A DNA stretch of 11,890 bases from Flavobacteriales bacterium (GTDB lineage Bacteria; Bacteroidota; Bacteroidia; Flavobacteriales_D; SKUL01). The notes below the pieces were generated by a model, which saw only the letters and a program-made list of their open reading frames with translations, was not told the origin of the DNA and did not search any database. A program made the translations under genes and the position numbers. Positions within the stretch are counted from its first letter, which is position 1, and each line of letters opens with the position of its first letter. The stretch spans positions 1 to 11,890 of the forward strand of contig SKUL01000034.1 of NCBI GenBank assembly GCA_007129985.1. The letters are read 5' to 3'. Of this stretch, positions 1 to 7,558 are shown one piece after another.

Positions 1-38
1 TATTACTACCTACGCTATGCAAAAAAAAAACCACCCCA

Positions 39-1922
39 ATGAGAGTTGTATTTATCGCCCTGCTAATTGCTTCGTGTGTGCTGACCACTTCGGCCCAGGA
101 GTTTGACTACAAGCGCGAAAGGTTTCAAGTAACCAAGCACCAATCGGTTAACCTGTCGCAGCAATCGCCCGAACCCGACTGGAACGTTTCTGTGCTCAAT
201 CTGGAGATGCCCTCGCCCGGAGGCACTGATTATCGGTCATTTCTTCGCGAACAAAAAGCCATACAGCGTGCAGAATACCCCATTCGCAATGGCAACTCTT
301 CAGGCGGTCAGCGCAGTTCTGTGAATGGTCCGGACGTAGGAAGAATGTTTGAAGGCAACGCCTCGACCTTAAGTGTTCCTTGCGATAACAACATGGCTAT
401 ATCTAATGACGGCAAACTGATTTCAGTGATCAATTCAACCATTTACATCTACGACCTGGTGGAAGACTCGCTTCTGTACGACGCAAACTTCAACACTTTC
501 ACATCTTTTCAGTTTGGTACACCGGCTAAATACGACCCGAAAATCATTTATGACCCTGAAGCAGACAGGTTTTTCTTTGTTTTCCTGCGAGCATCAACAC
601 CCAACCTCTCGCTTATCATTTTTGCAGTGTCTGAACCCGGTAACCCCACGGGCGAATGGGATTTCTACTCCCTACCCGGCAATCCATTTGACAACAACCG
701 ATGGACGGACTATCCGGCCATATCGCAAAACGCTTCCGATTTTTTCATCACCGCAAACTTTATTATCCCCGGCGAGCCATGGCAAACAGGCTTTGACGGC
801 TCGATGATCTGGCAAATTGACAAAGAATCCGTTTACAGCGCAGAAGACGACATGGAAGCTGAACTTCTGACTGATTTCACCTGGGGCAACACCCTTATTC
901 GCAACCTAAACCCTGTGGATGGAGAAGCCTTTTTCGACAAAACAAACATGTACCTGCTGTCTAACAGAAACTTCGCGCTGGAAAATGACACCATTTTCTT
1001 GCTGGAAGTAAGCAACACACTGGCGAGCGGTGAGGCGGAAGTGACCATTCAGGCCCTAACCTCCAACCAACCATACTTCCTCGCTCCCGAGGCTCGTCAG
1101 GCAAACGACCACATTTTCGACACCAATGATTCACGCATCCTGGGCGCAGTGCTCTTTGACGACGATAACATTCAATTCGTGCAAAATTGCCTAGATCCTG
1201 AAAGCGGAGTAACGGCGGTGTATCACGGCTTTATTGAAAACCTGAGCAGCAATCCTTCGGTTTCGGGCCATATCATTTCCTTTCCGCAAGATGACCTCGA
1301 CATAGGATACCCCAACATTTCGCTGATGGGCACGCATGGCGTAGATCAAAACACGCTCATCTCCTTTGTTCACACCGGGCCTGAACACTTTGCAGGTACT
1401 TCATGTGTGTACTACGACCACAACCAACAGGATTACAGCGAGCGCATCATCCTGAAAGAGGGCGACAACTACGTGAATGTTCTAAGCGGAACTTACGACC
1501 GCTGGGGCGATTACTCAGGTTCACAACCCGTTTACGGCACACCCGGAAACGTTTGGATAGCCGGCTCGTTTGGACTCCAAAATCAACGGCACGGAACATG
1601 GTTGGCCGAACTCAGCATTTCCGGACAGTTTGTGAGTGTGCAGGAGCATAACCCTACGGAGCCTGCCATGCAGTTAACCGCCTTCCCCAACCCGATGCGC
1701 GATATGTTCTCGCTGGAAATTACGCATGACCGCGCCTTTCTGGCTGATATTTCGCTGTTCGATATTCAGGGGCGCGTGGTTGCACAGCTCTATAACGACC
1801 GCATTAAAGAAGGACGAAACCTCCTTAGCTTTGACATGGGGCACCTTGCCGGCGGAACTTACATCCTGAGGGTGATGAGCGAAAATGGTGAAACGGTGAC
1901 CGAAAAAGTCATCAAGCGATAA
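39..1922 (+). CDS. T9SS-secreted protein of unknown function with C-terminal sorting domain
   Basis: A 627-residue protein, probably released or surface-anchored through the type IX secretion system. Residues 1-20 form a signal peptide (hydrophobic FIALLIASCVL, then TTSAQ with cleavage likely before the Q). Residues 544-627 form a type A sorting domain: it opens with LTAFPNPMRD, continues through ISLFDIQGRVV and LAGGTYILRV, and ends in a basic KVIKR. The middle has no catalytic motif I recognise. Its segments YDPEADRFFFVFL, SEPGNPTGEWDFY and RWTDYPAIS resemble beta-propeller-like extracellular proteins in which recorded events are followed by a DYPxI motif; that likeness is from memory. The ATG at 39 follows a run of ten A residues, which suits Bacteroidota initiation without a Shine-Dalgarno site. 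Secretion is well supported; the function is unknown. Confidence 0.9.
   Translation: MRVVFIALLIASCVLTTSAQEFDYKRERFQVTKHQSVNLSQQSPEPDWNVSVLNLEMPSPGGTDYRSFLREQKAIQRAEYPIRNGNSSGGQRSSVNGPDVGRMFEGNASTLSVPCDNNMAISNDGKLISVINSTIYIYDLVEDSLLYDANFNTFTSFQFGTPAKYDPKIIYDPEADRFFFVFLRASTPNLSLIIFAVSEPGNPTGEWDFYSLPGNPFDNNRWTDYPAISQNASDFFITANFIIPGEPWQTGFDGSMIWQIDKESVYSAEDDMEAELLTDFTWGNTLIRNLNPVDGEAFFDKTNMYLLSNRNFALENDTIFLLEVSNTLASGEAEVTIQALTSNQPYFLAPEARQANDHIFDTNDSRILGAVLFDDDNIQFVQNCLDPESGVTAVYHGFIENLSSNPSVSGHIISFPQDDLDIGYPNISLMGTHGVDQNTLISFVHTGPEHFAGTSCVYYDHNQQDYSERIILKEGDNYVNVLSGTYDRWGDYSGSQPVYGTPGNVWIAGSFGLQNQRHGTWLAELSISGQFVSVQEHNPTEPAMQLTAFPNPMRDMFSLEITHDRAFLADISLFDIQGRVVAQLYNDRIKEGRNLLSFDMGHLAGGTYILRVMSENGETVTEKVIKR
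1668..1919 (+). other. T9SS type A C-terminal sorting domain
   Basis: Residues 544-627 of the first protein. Visible landmarks are the FPNP motif at the domain start, the hydrophobic strand with DIQGRVV, the GGTYILRV strand and the short terminal strand ending VIKR. In this family the domain directs passage through the outer-membrane translocon and is normally removed or used for attachment. This implies that the genome encodes a type IX system elsewhere. Confidence 0.88.
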
Positions 1923-1949
1923 TACTACCATAAATTACCCGGCACGACT

Positions 1950-2651
1950 TTGCACGTTTTCTACACCGAAACCATCACTCCACAGGGGTTGCTTCTTTCT
2001 GAGGAAGAAAGCCGCCACGCCATCAAGGTACTGCGGCTGGAAACCGGTGATGAGGCCCGGGTTCTGGACGGAAAAGGAAACTTCTACCGCGGCAGTCTTG
2101 CAGCCGTTCTGAAGAAACAATGTGTTTTTGATGTGTTGGAGAAGCAAACGCTGCCGCAACGTAAAGTGCAACTCACCATGGCCGTTTCTCCAACCCGGCA
2201 AATAGATCGCTTTGAGTGGTTTTTGGAAAAAGCCACGGAGCTGGGGGTTGAGCGCATTGTTCCGCTCATAACCCATCACAGCGAGCGCAAGGTGATAAAA
2301 ACCGAGCGGTGCCGTAAAATCCTGGTGTCTGCCATGAAACAATCCATGCAGGCTTACCTTCCGGAGATCACCGAAACTACCTCGCTTAAAAACTTTCTCA
2401 AACAGCACAGTCAGCCGAATGAGTCGCGCTTTATTGCGCATTGCAGGGCAGATAATCTTCCGCATCTGATGCACGAGGAAATCTCCGGAGCAGTTACCGT
2501 GTTGATTGGCCCCGAGGGTGATTTCGACGAATCCGAAGTAAAGGCTGCTCTTGCGGCCGGTTTTAAAGCCGTATCTTTGGGCAACGCAAGGTTGCGCACG
2601 GAAACAGCCGCTATTGCCGCTGTTCACTGCTTGGCACTCAAAACTCTATGA
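1950..2651 (+). CDS. rsmE: 16S rRNA (uracil(1498)-N(3))-methyltransferase RsmE
   Basis: Cytoplasmic SPOUT-class methyltransferase that uses S-adenosylmethionine to methylate N3 of U1498 (E. coli numbering) in 16S rRNA of the small subunit. The 233 residues match the family's usual length. Residues 1 to about 70 are the PUA-like RNA-binding part with H23 and VLRL. The rest is the SPOUT fold, with KATELGV at 94-100, LIGPEGDF at 185-192 and the knot signature LGNARLRTETA at 210-220. GPEGDF replaces the more usual GPEGGF. The start is TTG at 1950: no ATG fits, and the resulting N-terminus MHVFYTE matches the family's typical beginning. It lies 27 bases after the first gene, and its TGA overlaps the next ATG as ATGA, so the downstream gene is probably translationally coupled. 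Confidence 0.96.
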   Translation: MHVFYTETITPQGLLLSEEESRHAIKVLRLETGDEARVLDGKGNFYRGSLAAVLKKQCVFDVLEKQTLPQRKVQLTMAVSPTRQIDRFEWFLEKATELGVERIVPLITHHSERKVIKTERCRKILVSAMKQSMQAYLPEITETTSLKNFLKQHSQPNESRFIAHCRADNLPHLMHEEISGAVTVLIGPEGDFDESEVKAALAAGFKAVSLGNARLRTETAAIAAVHCLALKTL

Positions 2652-2965
2652 AACCACACAAGCTTTTGTTTTTGGCCGTAATACCGGTTTTTATGACGTG
2701 CAATCAAGCGCAGATCAACAAAATCTGCGACCCTGTTTTGGAGCGAAAGTTCAACATTGTGTACAACGCCCATTTTAACGGTGAGCTGCGTTTGGACAAT
2801 GCCTGCAACGATACCGCGTTGGTGTACGTGGGAGTGCCCGAAGCCCAAATAGTGCTGCCCGGGAGCTTCCAAACCTTTCAGGTGGTAAGGGAGCAGCAAT
2901 ACCTTGTAGTAGTGGATTGCAGCGACACCCTCCTCACCTATCAATTTGTAAATCAATGCCCATAA
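2648..2965 (+). CDS. small exported cysteine-containing protein, possible lipoprotein
   Basis: A 105-residue protein I do not recognise. Residues 1-17 form an export signal with K2 and K5 followed by LLFLAVIPVFMT. Cleavage could be lipoprotein-type before C18, although the lipobox FMTC is atypical, or signal-peptidase-I type after A21 in CNQAQ. In the second case four cysteines remain (C27, C53, C91, C104), enough for two disulfides in a periplasmic or secreted beta-rich domain. The start overlaps the rsmE stop by four bases and the DUF4159 gene begins within a few bases of its end, so it is part of the same compact unit. The reading frame is probably real because it fills the gap exactly and starts with a clean signal sequence. 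No function can be assigned. Confidence 0.75.
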   Translation: MKPHKLLFLAVIPVFMTCNQAQINKICDPVLERKFNIVYNAHFNGELRLDNACNDTALVYVGVPEAQIVLPGSFQTFQVVREQQYLVVVDCSDTLLTYQFVNQCP

Positions 2966-2967
2966 GA

Positions 2968-3630
2968 ATGCGATACTTCCTGCTCTTACTCGGTTTTCTT
3001 ACCCTCTCAGCCCATGCGCAAAAGGGCTCTTACCAGTTTGCCGTGCTCAAATACAAAGGCGGTGGTGACTGGTACTCCGACCCGACAGCCGTGCCCAACC
3101 TGGTGAAATTCTGCAATGAAGAGCTGGGTATGCACGTCAACGAGGATGTGGCTGTGGTGGAAGTGGGAAGCCCCGATTTGTTCAACTACCCTTTTGTGCA
3201 CATGACCGGTCACGGAAACGTAGTGTTCAGTGCCTCCGAAGCCGAAAACCTGCGCACCTATCTCGAAGGAGGCGGGTTTCTGCACATTGACGACAATTAC
3301 GGCATGGATCCCTTTATACGCCCACAACTGGAGCGCGTTTTTCCCGACCAAAAACTCGTAGAACTGCCCTTTAACCACCCCATCTACAACCAGCGTTTTC
3401 ATTTTCCCGACGGGCTGCCCAAAATTCACGAGCACGACGGTAAGCCACCCCAAGGTTTCGGCTTGTTTCACGACGGACGTCTGGTGCTTTACTACACCTA
3501 TGAAACCGACCTGAGCGACGGATGGGAAGATACCGAAGTACACGGCAATACCGAGGAAACGAGGCGGAAGGCGCTGAAAATGGGCGCTAATATTGTGCAG
3601 TATGTGTTCAATGAGGCGAGTTTGAATTGA
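2968..3630 (+). CDS. DUF4159 domain-containing exported protein
   Basis: A 220-residue protein of the DUF4159 family, which is common in Bacteroidota; its biochemical role is not known to me. Residues 1-18 are a signal peptide (RYFLLLLGFLTLSAHAQ). Conserved family blocks follow: LKYKGGGDWY at 27-36, VEVGSPDLFNYPFVHMTGHG at 64-83, GGGFLHIDDNYG at 101-112, LPFNHPIY around 133-140 and LPKIHEHDGKPPQGFGL further on. The pattern of an acidic/His-rich GGGFLHIDD after a YPFVHMTGHG strand recalls glutamine-amidotransferase-like (ThuA-type) folds, which is inference only. The chosen ATG at 2968 starts two bases after the preceding stop. An in-frame ATG at 2956 would add MPIR and overlap that gene by ten bases. 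The position after rsmE looks like the same transcription unit. Confidence 0.93.
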   Translation: MRYFLLLLGFLTLSAHAQKGSYQFAVLKYKGGGDWYSDPTAVPNLVKFCNEELGMHVNEDVAVVEVGSPDLFNYPFVHMTGHGNVVFSASEAENLRTYLEGGGFLHIDDNYGMDPFIRPQLERVFPDQKLVELPFNHPIYNQRFHFPDGLPKIHEHDGKPPQGFGLFHDGRLVLYYTYETDLSDGWEDTEVHGNTEETRRKALKMGANIVQYVFNEASLN

Positions 3631-3900
3631 CCACCTTCTGGAGATGGCAGGGCTCTATTGAGTTTTACCATGTTAATTTTTCGTAACCGGAAATTTTTAG
3701 GTCTCTAGCTTTTTACTTTTACCACCACATTGAATTGCCCACCTCAGGCGGTATTTGGAACACTGAAGCATTAAGAAAACAACACTAATATTCTGCATTT
3801 TGCAACGAGATTATACCATCTCAATCATAACCAGTTCTAGATTCCGACGCAAGTTGCCCTTTTGGGGGTTCAAAACTACTTTTCCTGACTCGTACCAGTA
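3631..3900 (+). other. intergenic spacer between the rsmE group and the envelope gene cluster
   Basis: A 270-base AT-rich gap with no convincing reading frame, tRNA, repeat or U-tailed hairpin. It separates two gene groups and marks the start of an AT-rich stretch. Near its right end there is a weak promoter-like arrangement, listed separately. No terminator for the upstream genes was recognised. Confidence 0.6.
3854..3884 (+). promoter_or_regulatory. weak Bacteroidota-type promoter candidate
   Basis: TTG at 3854-3856 is separated by 20 bases from TACTTTTC at 3877-3884, which matches the TAnnTTTG box except at its last base. It would start transcription a few bases before the ATG at 3901. 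The match is imperfect and another TACTTTTA lies further upstream near 3715, so the assignment is tentative. Confidence 0.3.
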
Positions 3901-4587
3901 ATGAGGCTGTTATCAATACATATCATTTTCAGTTTTGTATTTGGCACGTCAGTCTTTTCATACTCACAAGAAAGTGAGCCTGATACCCTTACTTTTGCAG
4001 CACTGGCGCGTTCTAAAGTGAGTTTCTTTTTGGACGACACTTATGTTATGGGGGGGGTTAACCATGGAGGAGTGTCGTACAGTAACCATGCGAGGAATCT
4101 CAGCTACGGTATTGGGCCGGTGTTTGGCCTAGAACAATACTTTCCTCTAAGTGGAAAAGTGTTTTTAACCGCCGGAATAAACGCATCACAACTGAATTTT
4201 CGGTACAGTGTGGAACCCGGCCAGGTAGAAGCAAGCAACTGGTATTTGAATATCCCCATTTCAACAGCATGGGAGTTGCCTATATGGAGAAGGTATGATT
4301 TCAGAATCATTCTGGGTGCTTTTGTAGGCATGCGTCTCGACTCTGAAGTCAATGGTTATGAAAACTTCCCCGCAGAGAGTTCTGACTACTTTATCTACAA
4401 CACTTCTGATTTTAACAGATTCGATGTCGGCTGGAGTTTTGGCGCCAGTATGGAACATCGAAATGTGATTGTTCGAATCCGATCATTCACGGGTTTTATC
4501 AACATCGACAAGAAAGATCAGGGTATTATCAACACATTTAATCTAGAAATCGGCTACTTTCTGTTCAGATCACTGAACAATAGATAA
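3901..4587 (+). CDS. outer-membrane beta-barrel-like protein
   Basis: A 228-residue exported protein, probably an outer-membrane beta barrel. Residues 1-23 are a signal peptide ending SYSQ. The mature part has alternating hydrophobic and aromatic strands such as LSYGIGPVFGLEQYF, KVFLTAGINASQLNF, YDFRIILGAFVGMRL and FDVGWSFGASMEHRNVIVRI, and finishes with a strand LEIGYFLFRSLNNR. This resembles the PorT/OMP_b-brl superfamily in general style, but no family signature is decisive. Codons 50-52 contain a run of eight G residues. The gene is followed after three bases by the long MORN-like protein, so the two are probably co-transcribed. Its GC content is low compared with the genes to its left. 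Confidence 0.72.
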   Translation: MRLLSIHIIFSFVFGTSVFSYSQESEPDTLTFAALARSKVSFFLDDTYVMGGVNHGGVSYSNHARNLSYGIGPVFGLEQYFPLSGKVFLTAGINASQLNFRYSVEPGQVEASNWYLNIPISTAWELPIWRRYDFRIILGAFVGMRLDSEVNGYENFPAESSDYFIYNTSDFNRFDVGWSFGASMEHRNVIVRIRSFTGFINIDKKDQGIINTFNLEIGYFLFRSLNNR

Positions 4588-4590
4588 GGT

Positions 4591-6576
4591 ATGAGGATAC
4601 TGATAACCATATTGACGTTTTTCACCTTTGGTTACTCTTCCGCTCAGGACAATACTCAGGTGACCACTGACACAATTATTGGCAACTTTCAGGGCGAACT
4701 GAGGTGGGACTATGCTCTGATTGATTCCGTGAAAATCCGCAATGGAATATTCAAGTTCAATGCCCCACTGATGCCCATAATAGATGGAAATCGCATCATA
4801 CTCAAAGATGCAAAATTTGAGGGGCGTTTTTTTGTAGGTCTTGAACACGGTGATTGGAATTACTCATTGAACACATACGAAGCAAGTGAGTTAAAAATGA
4901 ATCAAGCATGGAAACCCACTCTGCAATTCAGATTGAACGGAACCGAAGATGTGTATTCAATTGGTTTTTCAGCCGGAAAATTGCATGGAAAATCCAGTAT
5001 ATTAAGGCAAAAAGTTGTTAATGACCGGTATAGCAAGCAGCAAAGTATAGCTTCCGCAGAGTACAATAACGATACGATTGTTGGTGTTTTTGCTTTTGAG
5101 GAAGATGGCAGATATGCGAAGGGCAGCATTAATGACCACGGGTATTTTGATGGAACTGTCGAGTTCGGTTATAAGCTCAATGGAGTAAATGTTGTTGAAT
5201 CCCGGACTTACACAGATGGATTTCTCTTGAGTCTAAAGATTACCGACAAGGAGCAAAATGAAACCATAGACTTTGTCACGTACAATGACGTGATTGATAA
5301 ATTGGATAGCCTGAAGGTAGCCCCTTCAGACTTGAATTTCAAAGTATCAAATAGATGGTTCGGTGTTCAATTCAATCTGGGTTATCAAACGTTTGACCCA
5401 AAGTTGCAACTGCAACAGCAAGGAAATGCCCTTTTGACATCGCACCTCACAACTTTCGATTCGCTTCATTCATCCTTTTTGGGCCACGACACCACAAGAT
5501 CCATCCTGAAGCTCACGCGCCGTTTTGAATTTGTGTACCCGACCGGAGACGACTCTCTTGCGCAGTATCTCACATCATTATTGGACGATAAACGGGCTGA
5601 GCTGCAAGCACTATTAAACAGACCATCACTACAAATGAGGGCTGTCAACAACGACACCACATACATAAACTACCAGATTCTAAAGCACATAGACAAAAAA
5701 CAGTTGCTGGTGAAAGATGTGTTGAAGAAAATCAACTCCGGATATTTTAATTTCAGATTCAGAGACAAGTACTACGAAGAGGGAGTTCCGGGTTTAAACA
5801 GGCCTGACACTCTTGTTATTGGTGTCAATGATTCAGAGTATAAAATTTCTTTTGTTACAACACACCGAGTTGATAAGCCCAACCCATTGCTCCGTCAAAT
5901 GGAAAATTACCTGATAGAATTGAATGAGATTCAAGACAGGTATATGAGTTCGGTTCTTGCATCAATGCAAATCTTTGAAAAGCAAGATATCATTGACAGC
6001 CTTGACAGGCTTATTGCTGCTCAGGACACGATCTTGATTCAATTGTACTCCAAGCGAGAAGCGTACGCCAAAAGTACCCCAGATGACATGTCGTTTTCGT
6101 ACAAAATGTACTTCAGTGCCCAAGAGCAGATTCTTGAAGACTTGCGAAGGAAGTATCTCAGCAATGGAATGGATCAGAAGGAAATGATTCGGAGCGGTTC
6201 AGAAATCAGTTGTGTAAATGCATTTCTGATTGACAACAAGATGATGCTTAACAGAATGGATGGAATTCTGGAGTATTGGAGCGACAGCCTTTTTACAGTG
6301 TACCGGGATAATCCTTTCGATTATCGTCCCTTGGAAACAAATATACTGGAGGGTGTGGAAAGTGCATCGCGTATCCTTTTGAGATCTTATGCCAACGAAT
6401 TGTTAAACAGCAATTCCTGTGAGGAACAACAAAGTGTGATGCAAAAGATAAAGGGGTTGGAAAAAAGAGTGAAGTATCTTGTTCGGAACAGTCAATCCCA
6501 AAACGTGGTGCAACTCAACAGAACATTGCGTCGTGAGCGAGTTCCTGCGAGAATTGAGAGAATTTTGGAGATATGA
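4591..6576 (+). CDS. periplasmic MORN-like repeat protein with helical C-terminal region (cassette copy 1)
   Basis: A 661-residue exported protein with no named family that I recognise. Residues 1-19 are a signal peptide (RILITILTFFTFGYSSAQ). Residues 30 to about 210 hold degenerate MORN/YwqK-like strands, for example FEGRFFVGLEHGDWNY at 76-91 and YSIGFSAGKLHGKSSI at 122-137, then DHGYFDGTVEFGY. The remainder is largely charged and helical with coiled-coil character, ending in QLNRTLRRERVPARIERIL. It is a clear but diverged paralogue of the protein encoded near 7559: matching blocks include FEGRFFVGLEHGDW with YAGKYAKGEKDGSW, SLNTYEASE with SLKQFEVSE, and the two C-termini. The stop overlaps the start of the DUF2490-type barrel gene. 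GC content is about 37% in sampled lines, lower than its paralogue. Confidence 0.82.
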   Translation: MRILITILTFFTFGYSSAQDNTQVTTDTIIGNFQGELRWDYALIDSVKIRNGIFKFNAPLMPIIDGNRIILKDAKFEGRFFVGLEHGDWNYSLNTYEASELKMNQAWKPTLQFRLNGTEDVYSIGFSAGKLHGKSSILRQKVVNDRYSKQQSIASAEYNNDTIVGVFAFEEDGRYAKGSINDHGYFDGTVEFGYKLNGVNVVESRTYTDGFLLSLKITDKEQNETIDFVTYNDVIDKLDSLKVAPSDLNFKVSNRWFGVQFNLGYQTFDPKLQLQQQGNALLTSHLTTFDSLHSSFLGHDTTRSILKLTRRFEFVYPTGDDSLAQYLTSLLDDKRAELQALLNRPSLQMRAVNNDTTYINYQILKHIDKKQLLVKDVLKKINSGYFNFRFRDKYYEEGVPGLNRPDTLVIGVNDSEYKISFVTTHRVDKPNPLLRQMENYLIELNEIQDRYMSSVLASMQIFEKQDIIDSLDRLIAAQDTILIQLYSKREAYAKSTPDDMSFSYKMYFSAQEQILEDLRRKYLSNGMDQKEMIRSGSEISCVNAFLIDNKMMLNRMDGILEYWSDSLFTVYRDNPFDYRPLETNILEGVESASRILLRSYANELLNSNSCEEQQSVMQKIKGLEKRVKYLVRNSQSQNVVQLNRTLRRERVPARIERILEI

Positions 6577-7379
6577 TGCCCTTAAGAAAGATATTTCTCC
6601 TTGCTGCCTCGGCTGTTTTTTTGCCTTTAACAAGTGCTTTGGCTCAAGACGACACTGAGCATCTGGATAACCGCATCATGTACACCAAATACACCATTGC
6701 TGATTTCTTTAATGATTCCACAAAATGGGCTTGGGAACTGGACGTTGTGTATCGCAGACAAAGTGAACTTGGTGAGGGCGATTTTTGGGCCCAACCTCTG
6801 CGTTACAGTATTCGCCCGTGGATTGCCTATCAGGCAACAAAAATGACCCGAATACACCTAAATCCCGTTGGGATGTTCTTTACTGCGCCCAGATATCCCG
6901 CCGAGAGTGATTTGAATTCCAACTTTGAGCGAGAACTTCGAACAACGCTGCAAATCAACAACTACGTGTTTTTCGGAAGATTCAACTTTACACACCGGAT
7001 TCGGTTAGAATCGAGGTGGCGCGGAATTGACAGACCCGAAGGGCCCAATCAAAATTTCAGGGTACGTTACCGTCTGCGCCTCAGAACTCCGCTCAACACC
7101 GATTACTTCTACAAGAACAATACGCTCTATATGTCCAAGTATTCCGAAATGCATGTGGAATTTGGCAAAGATTACGGCACAAACCACTTTTCGCAAAACC
7201 GTAACTATGTTGGGCTTGGTTATCGATTTTGGGACTGGACGCGCATTGAGCTTGGATACATTTACCAGTTGAACTTTCGCGGCAACAACCGTCAAGTTGA
7301 TGTCAGTCAGGGGCCCATGTTTTACCTCTTTATAGACATCCTCAGCAGAAATCAGCGGCGCTATAAATATGCTTTCTGA
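6573..7379 (+). CDS. DUF2490-type outer-membrane barrel protein (cassette copy 1)
   Basis: A 268-residue exported protein resembling the DUF2490 family of predicted outer-membrane barrels. Residues 1-25 are a signal peptide ending SALAQ. The mature chain has many amphipathic strands: WAWELDVVYRRQSEL, RIHLNPVGMFF, YVFFGRFNFTHRIRLESRW, RVRYRLRLRTPLN and NYVGLGYRFWDWTRIELGYI. It finishes with LFIDILSRNQRRYKYAF, an aromatic-ended final strand. The start is ATGATG at 6573, overlapping the upstream TGA, so translation is likely coupled to the MORN-like protein; the second ATG at 6576 is also possible. It is homologous to the barrel encoded near 9611, where VYRRQ corresponds to HYRRA, HRIRLESRW to HRIRIEHRW and RYRLRLRTPLN to RYRLLFKIPIN. 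Substrate and function are unknown. Confidence 0.82.
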   Translation: MMPLRKIFLLAASAVFLPLTSALAQDDTEHLDNRIMYTKYTIADFFNDSTKWAWELDVVYRRQSELGEGDFWAQPLRYSIRPWIAYQATKMTRIHLNPVGMFFTAPRYPAESDLNSNFERELRTTLQINNYVFFGRFNFTHRIRLESRWRGIDRPEGPNQNFRVRYRLRLRTPLNTDYFYKNNTLYMSKYSEMHVEFGKDYGTNHFSQNRNYVGLGYRFWDWTRIELGYIYQLNFRGNNRQVDVSQGPMFYLFIDILSRNQRRYKYAF

Positions 7380-7474
7380 CGGGACGGTGCAAACCTCATC
7401 AAGGATTAGCATTTCTTAAAGTTTTTGCTTTGTGATCATTCGGTATTTCATTCACAAGTGTCACATGCTTTTAC

Positions 7475-7482
7475 TACATTTG
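7475..7482 (+). promoter_or_regulatory. TAnnTTTG -7 promoter box for the second cassette
   Basis: TACATTTG is a perfect match to the Bacteroidota -7 consensus and sits in the 107-base gap after the first barrel gene. Transcription would begin at about 7489. No clear TTTG -33 element is present at the expected distance. The surrounding TTACTACATTTGCG closely matches the sequence before the gene at 10537. Confidence 0.6.
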
Positions 7483-7558
7483 CGCCTTGAATTTCCTGAA
7501 AATTGTAAACACGAAGTTCCGCTGCGCAACCACCCCCAAAACGCTTAAGCACTTGAAT

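Noticed and set aside
1935..2627. 230-codon open frame on the minus strand opposite rsmE
   Set aside because: It mirrors a clear RsmE gene almost end to end, and its protein has no family likeness or signal. It is explained by codon bias in the real gene.
3007..3543. 178-codon open frame on the minus strand opposite the DUF4159 gene
   Set aside because: The plus strand holds conserved DUF4159 blocks across the whole stretch, so the antisense frame is a shadow.
3631..3660. Imperfect palindrome near CCACCTTCTGGAGATGG after the DUF4159 gene
   Set aside because: There are several mismatches and no U-tract follows, so it is not supported as a terminator or operator.
7005..7412. 135-codon minus-strand frame opposite the first DUF2490-type barrel
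   Set aside because: The plus-strand barrel strands are conserved with the paralogue near 9611, which shows the plus strand is coding.
7411..7435. AAAG-TTTTTG-CTTT mini-hairpin as a terminator after the first barrel
   Set aside because: The stem is only four base pairs with no GC pairs in a row and no following U-run, too weak to call.
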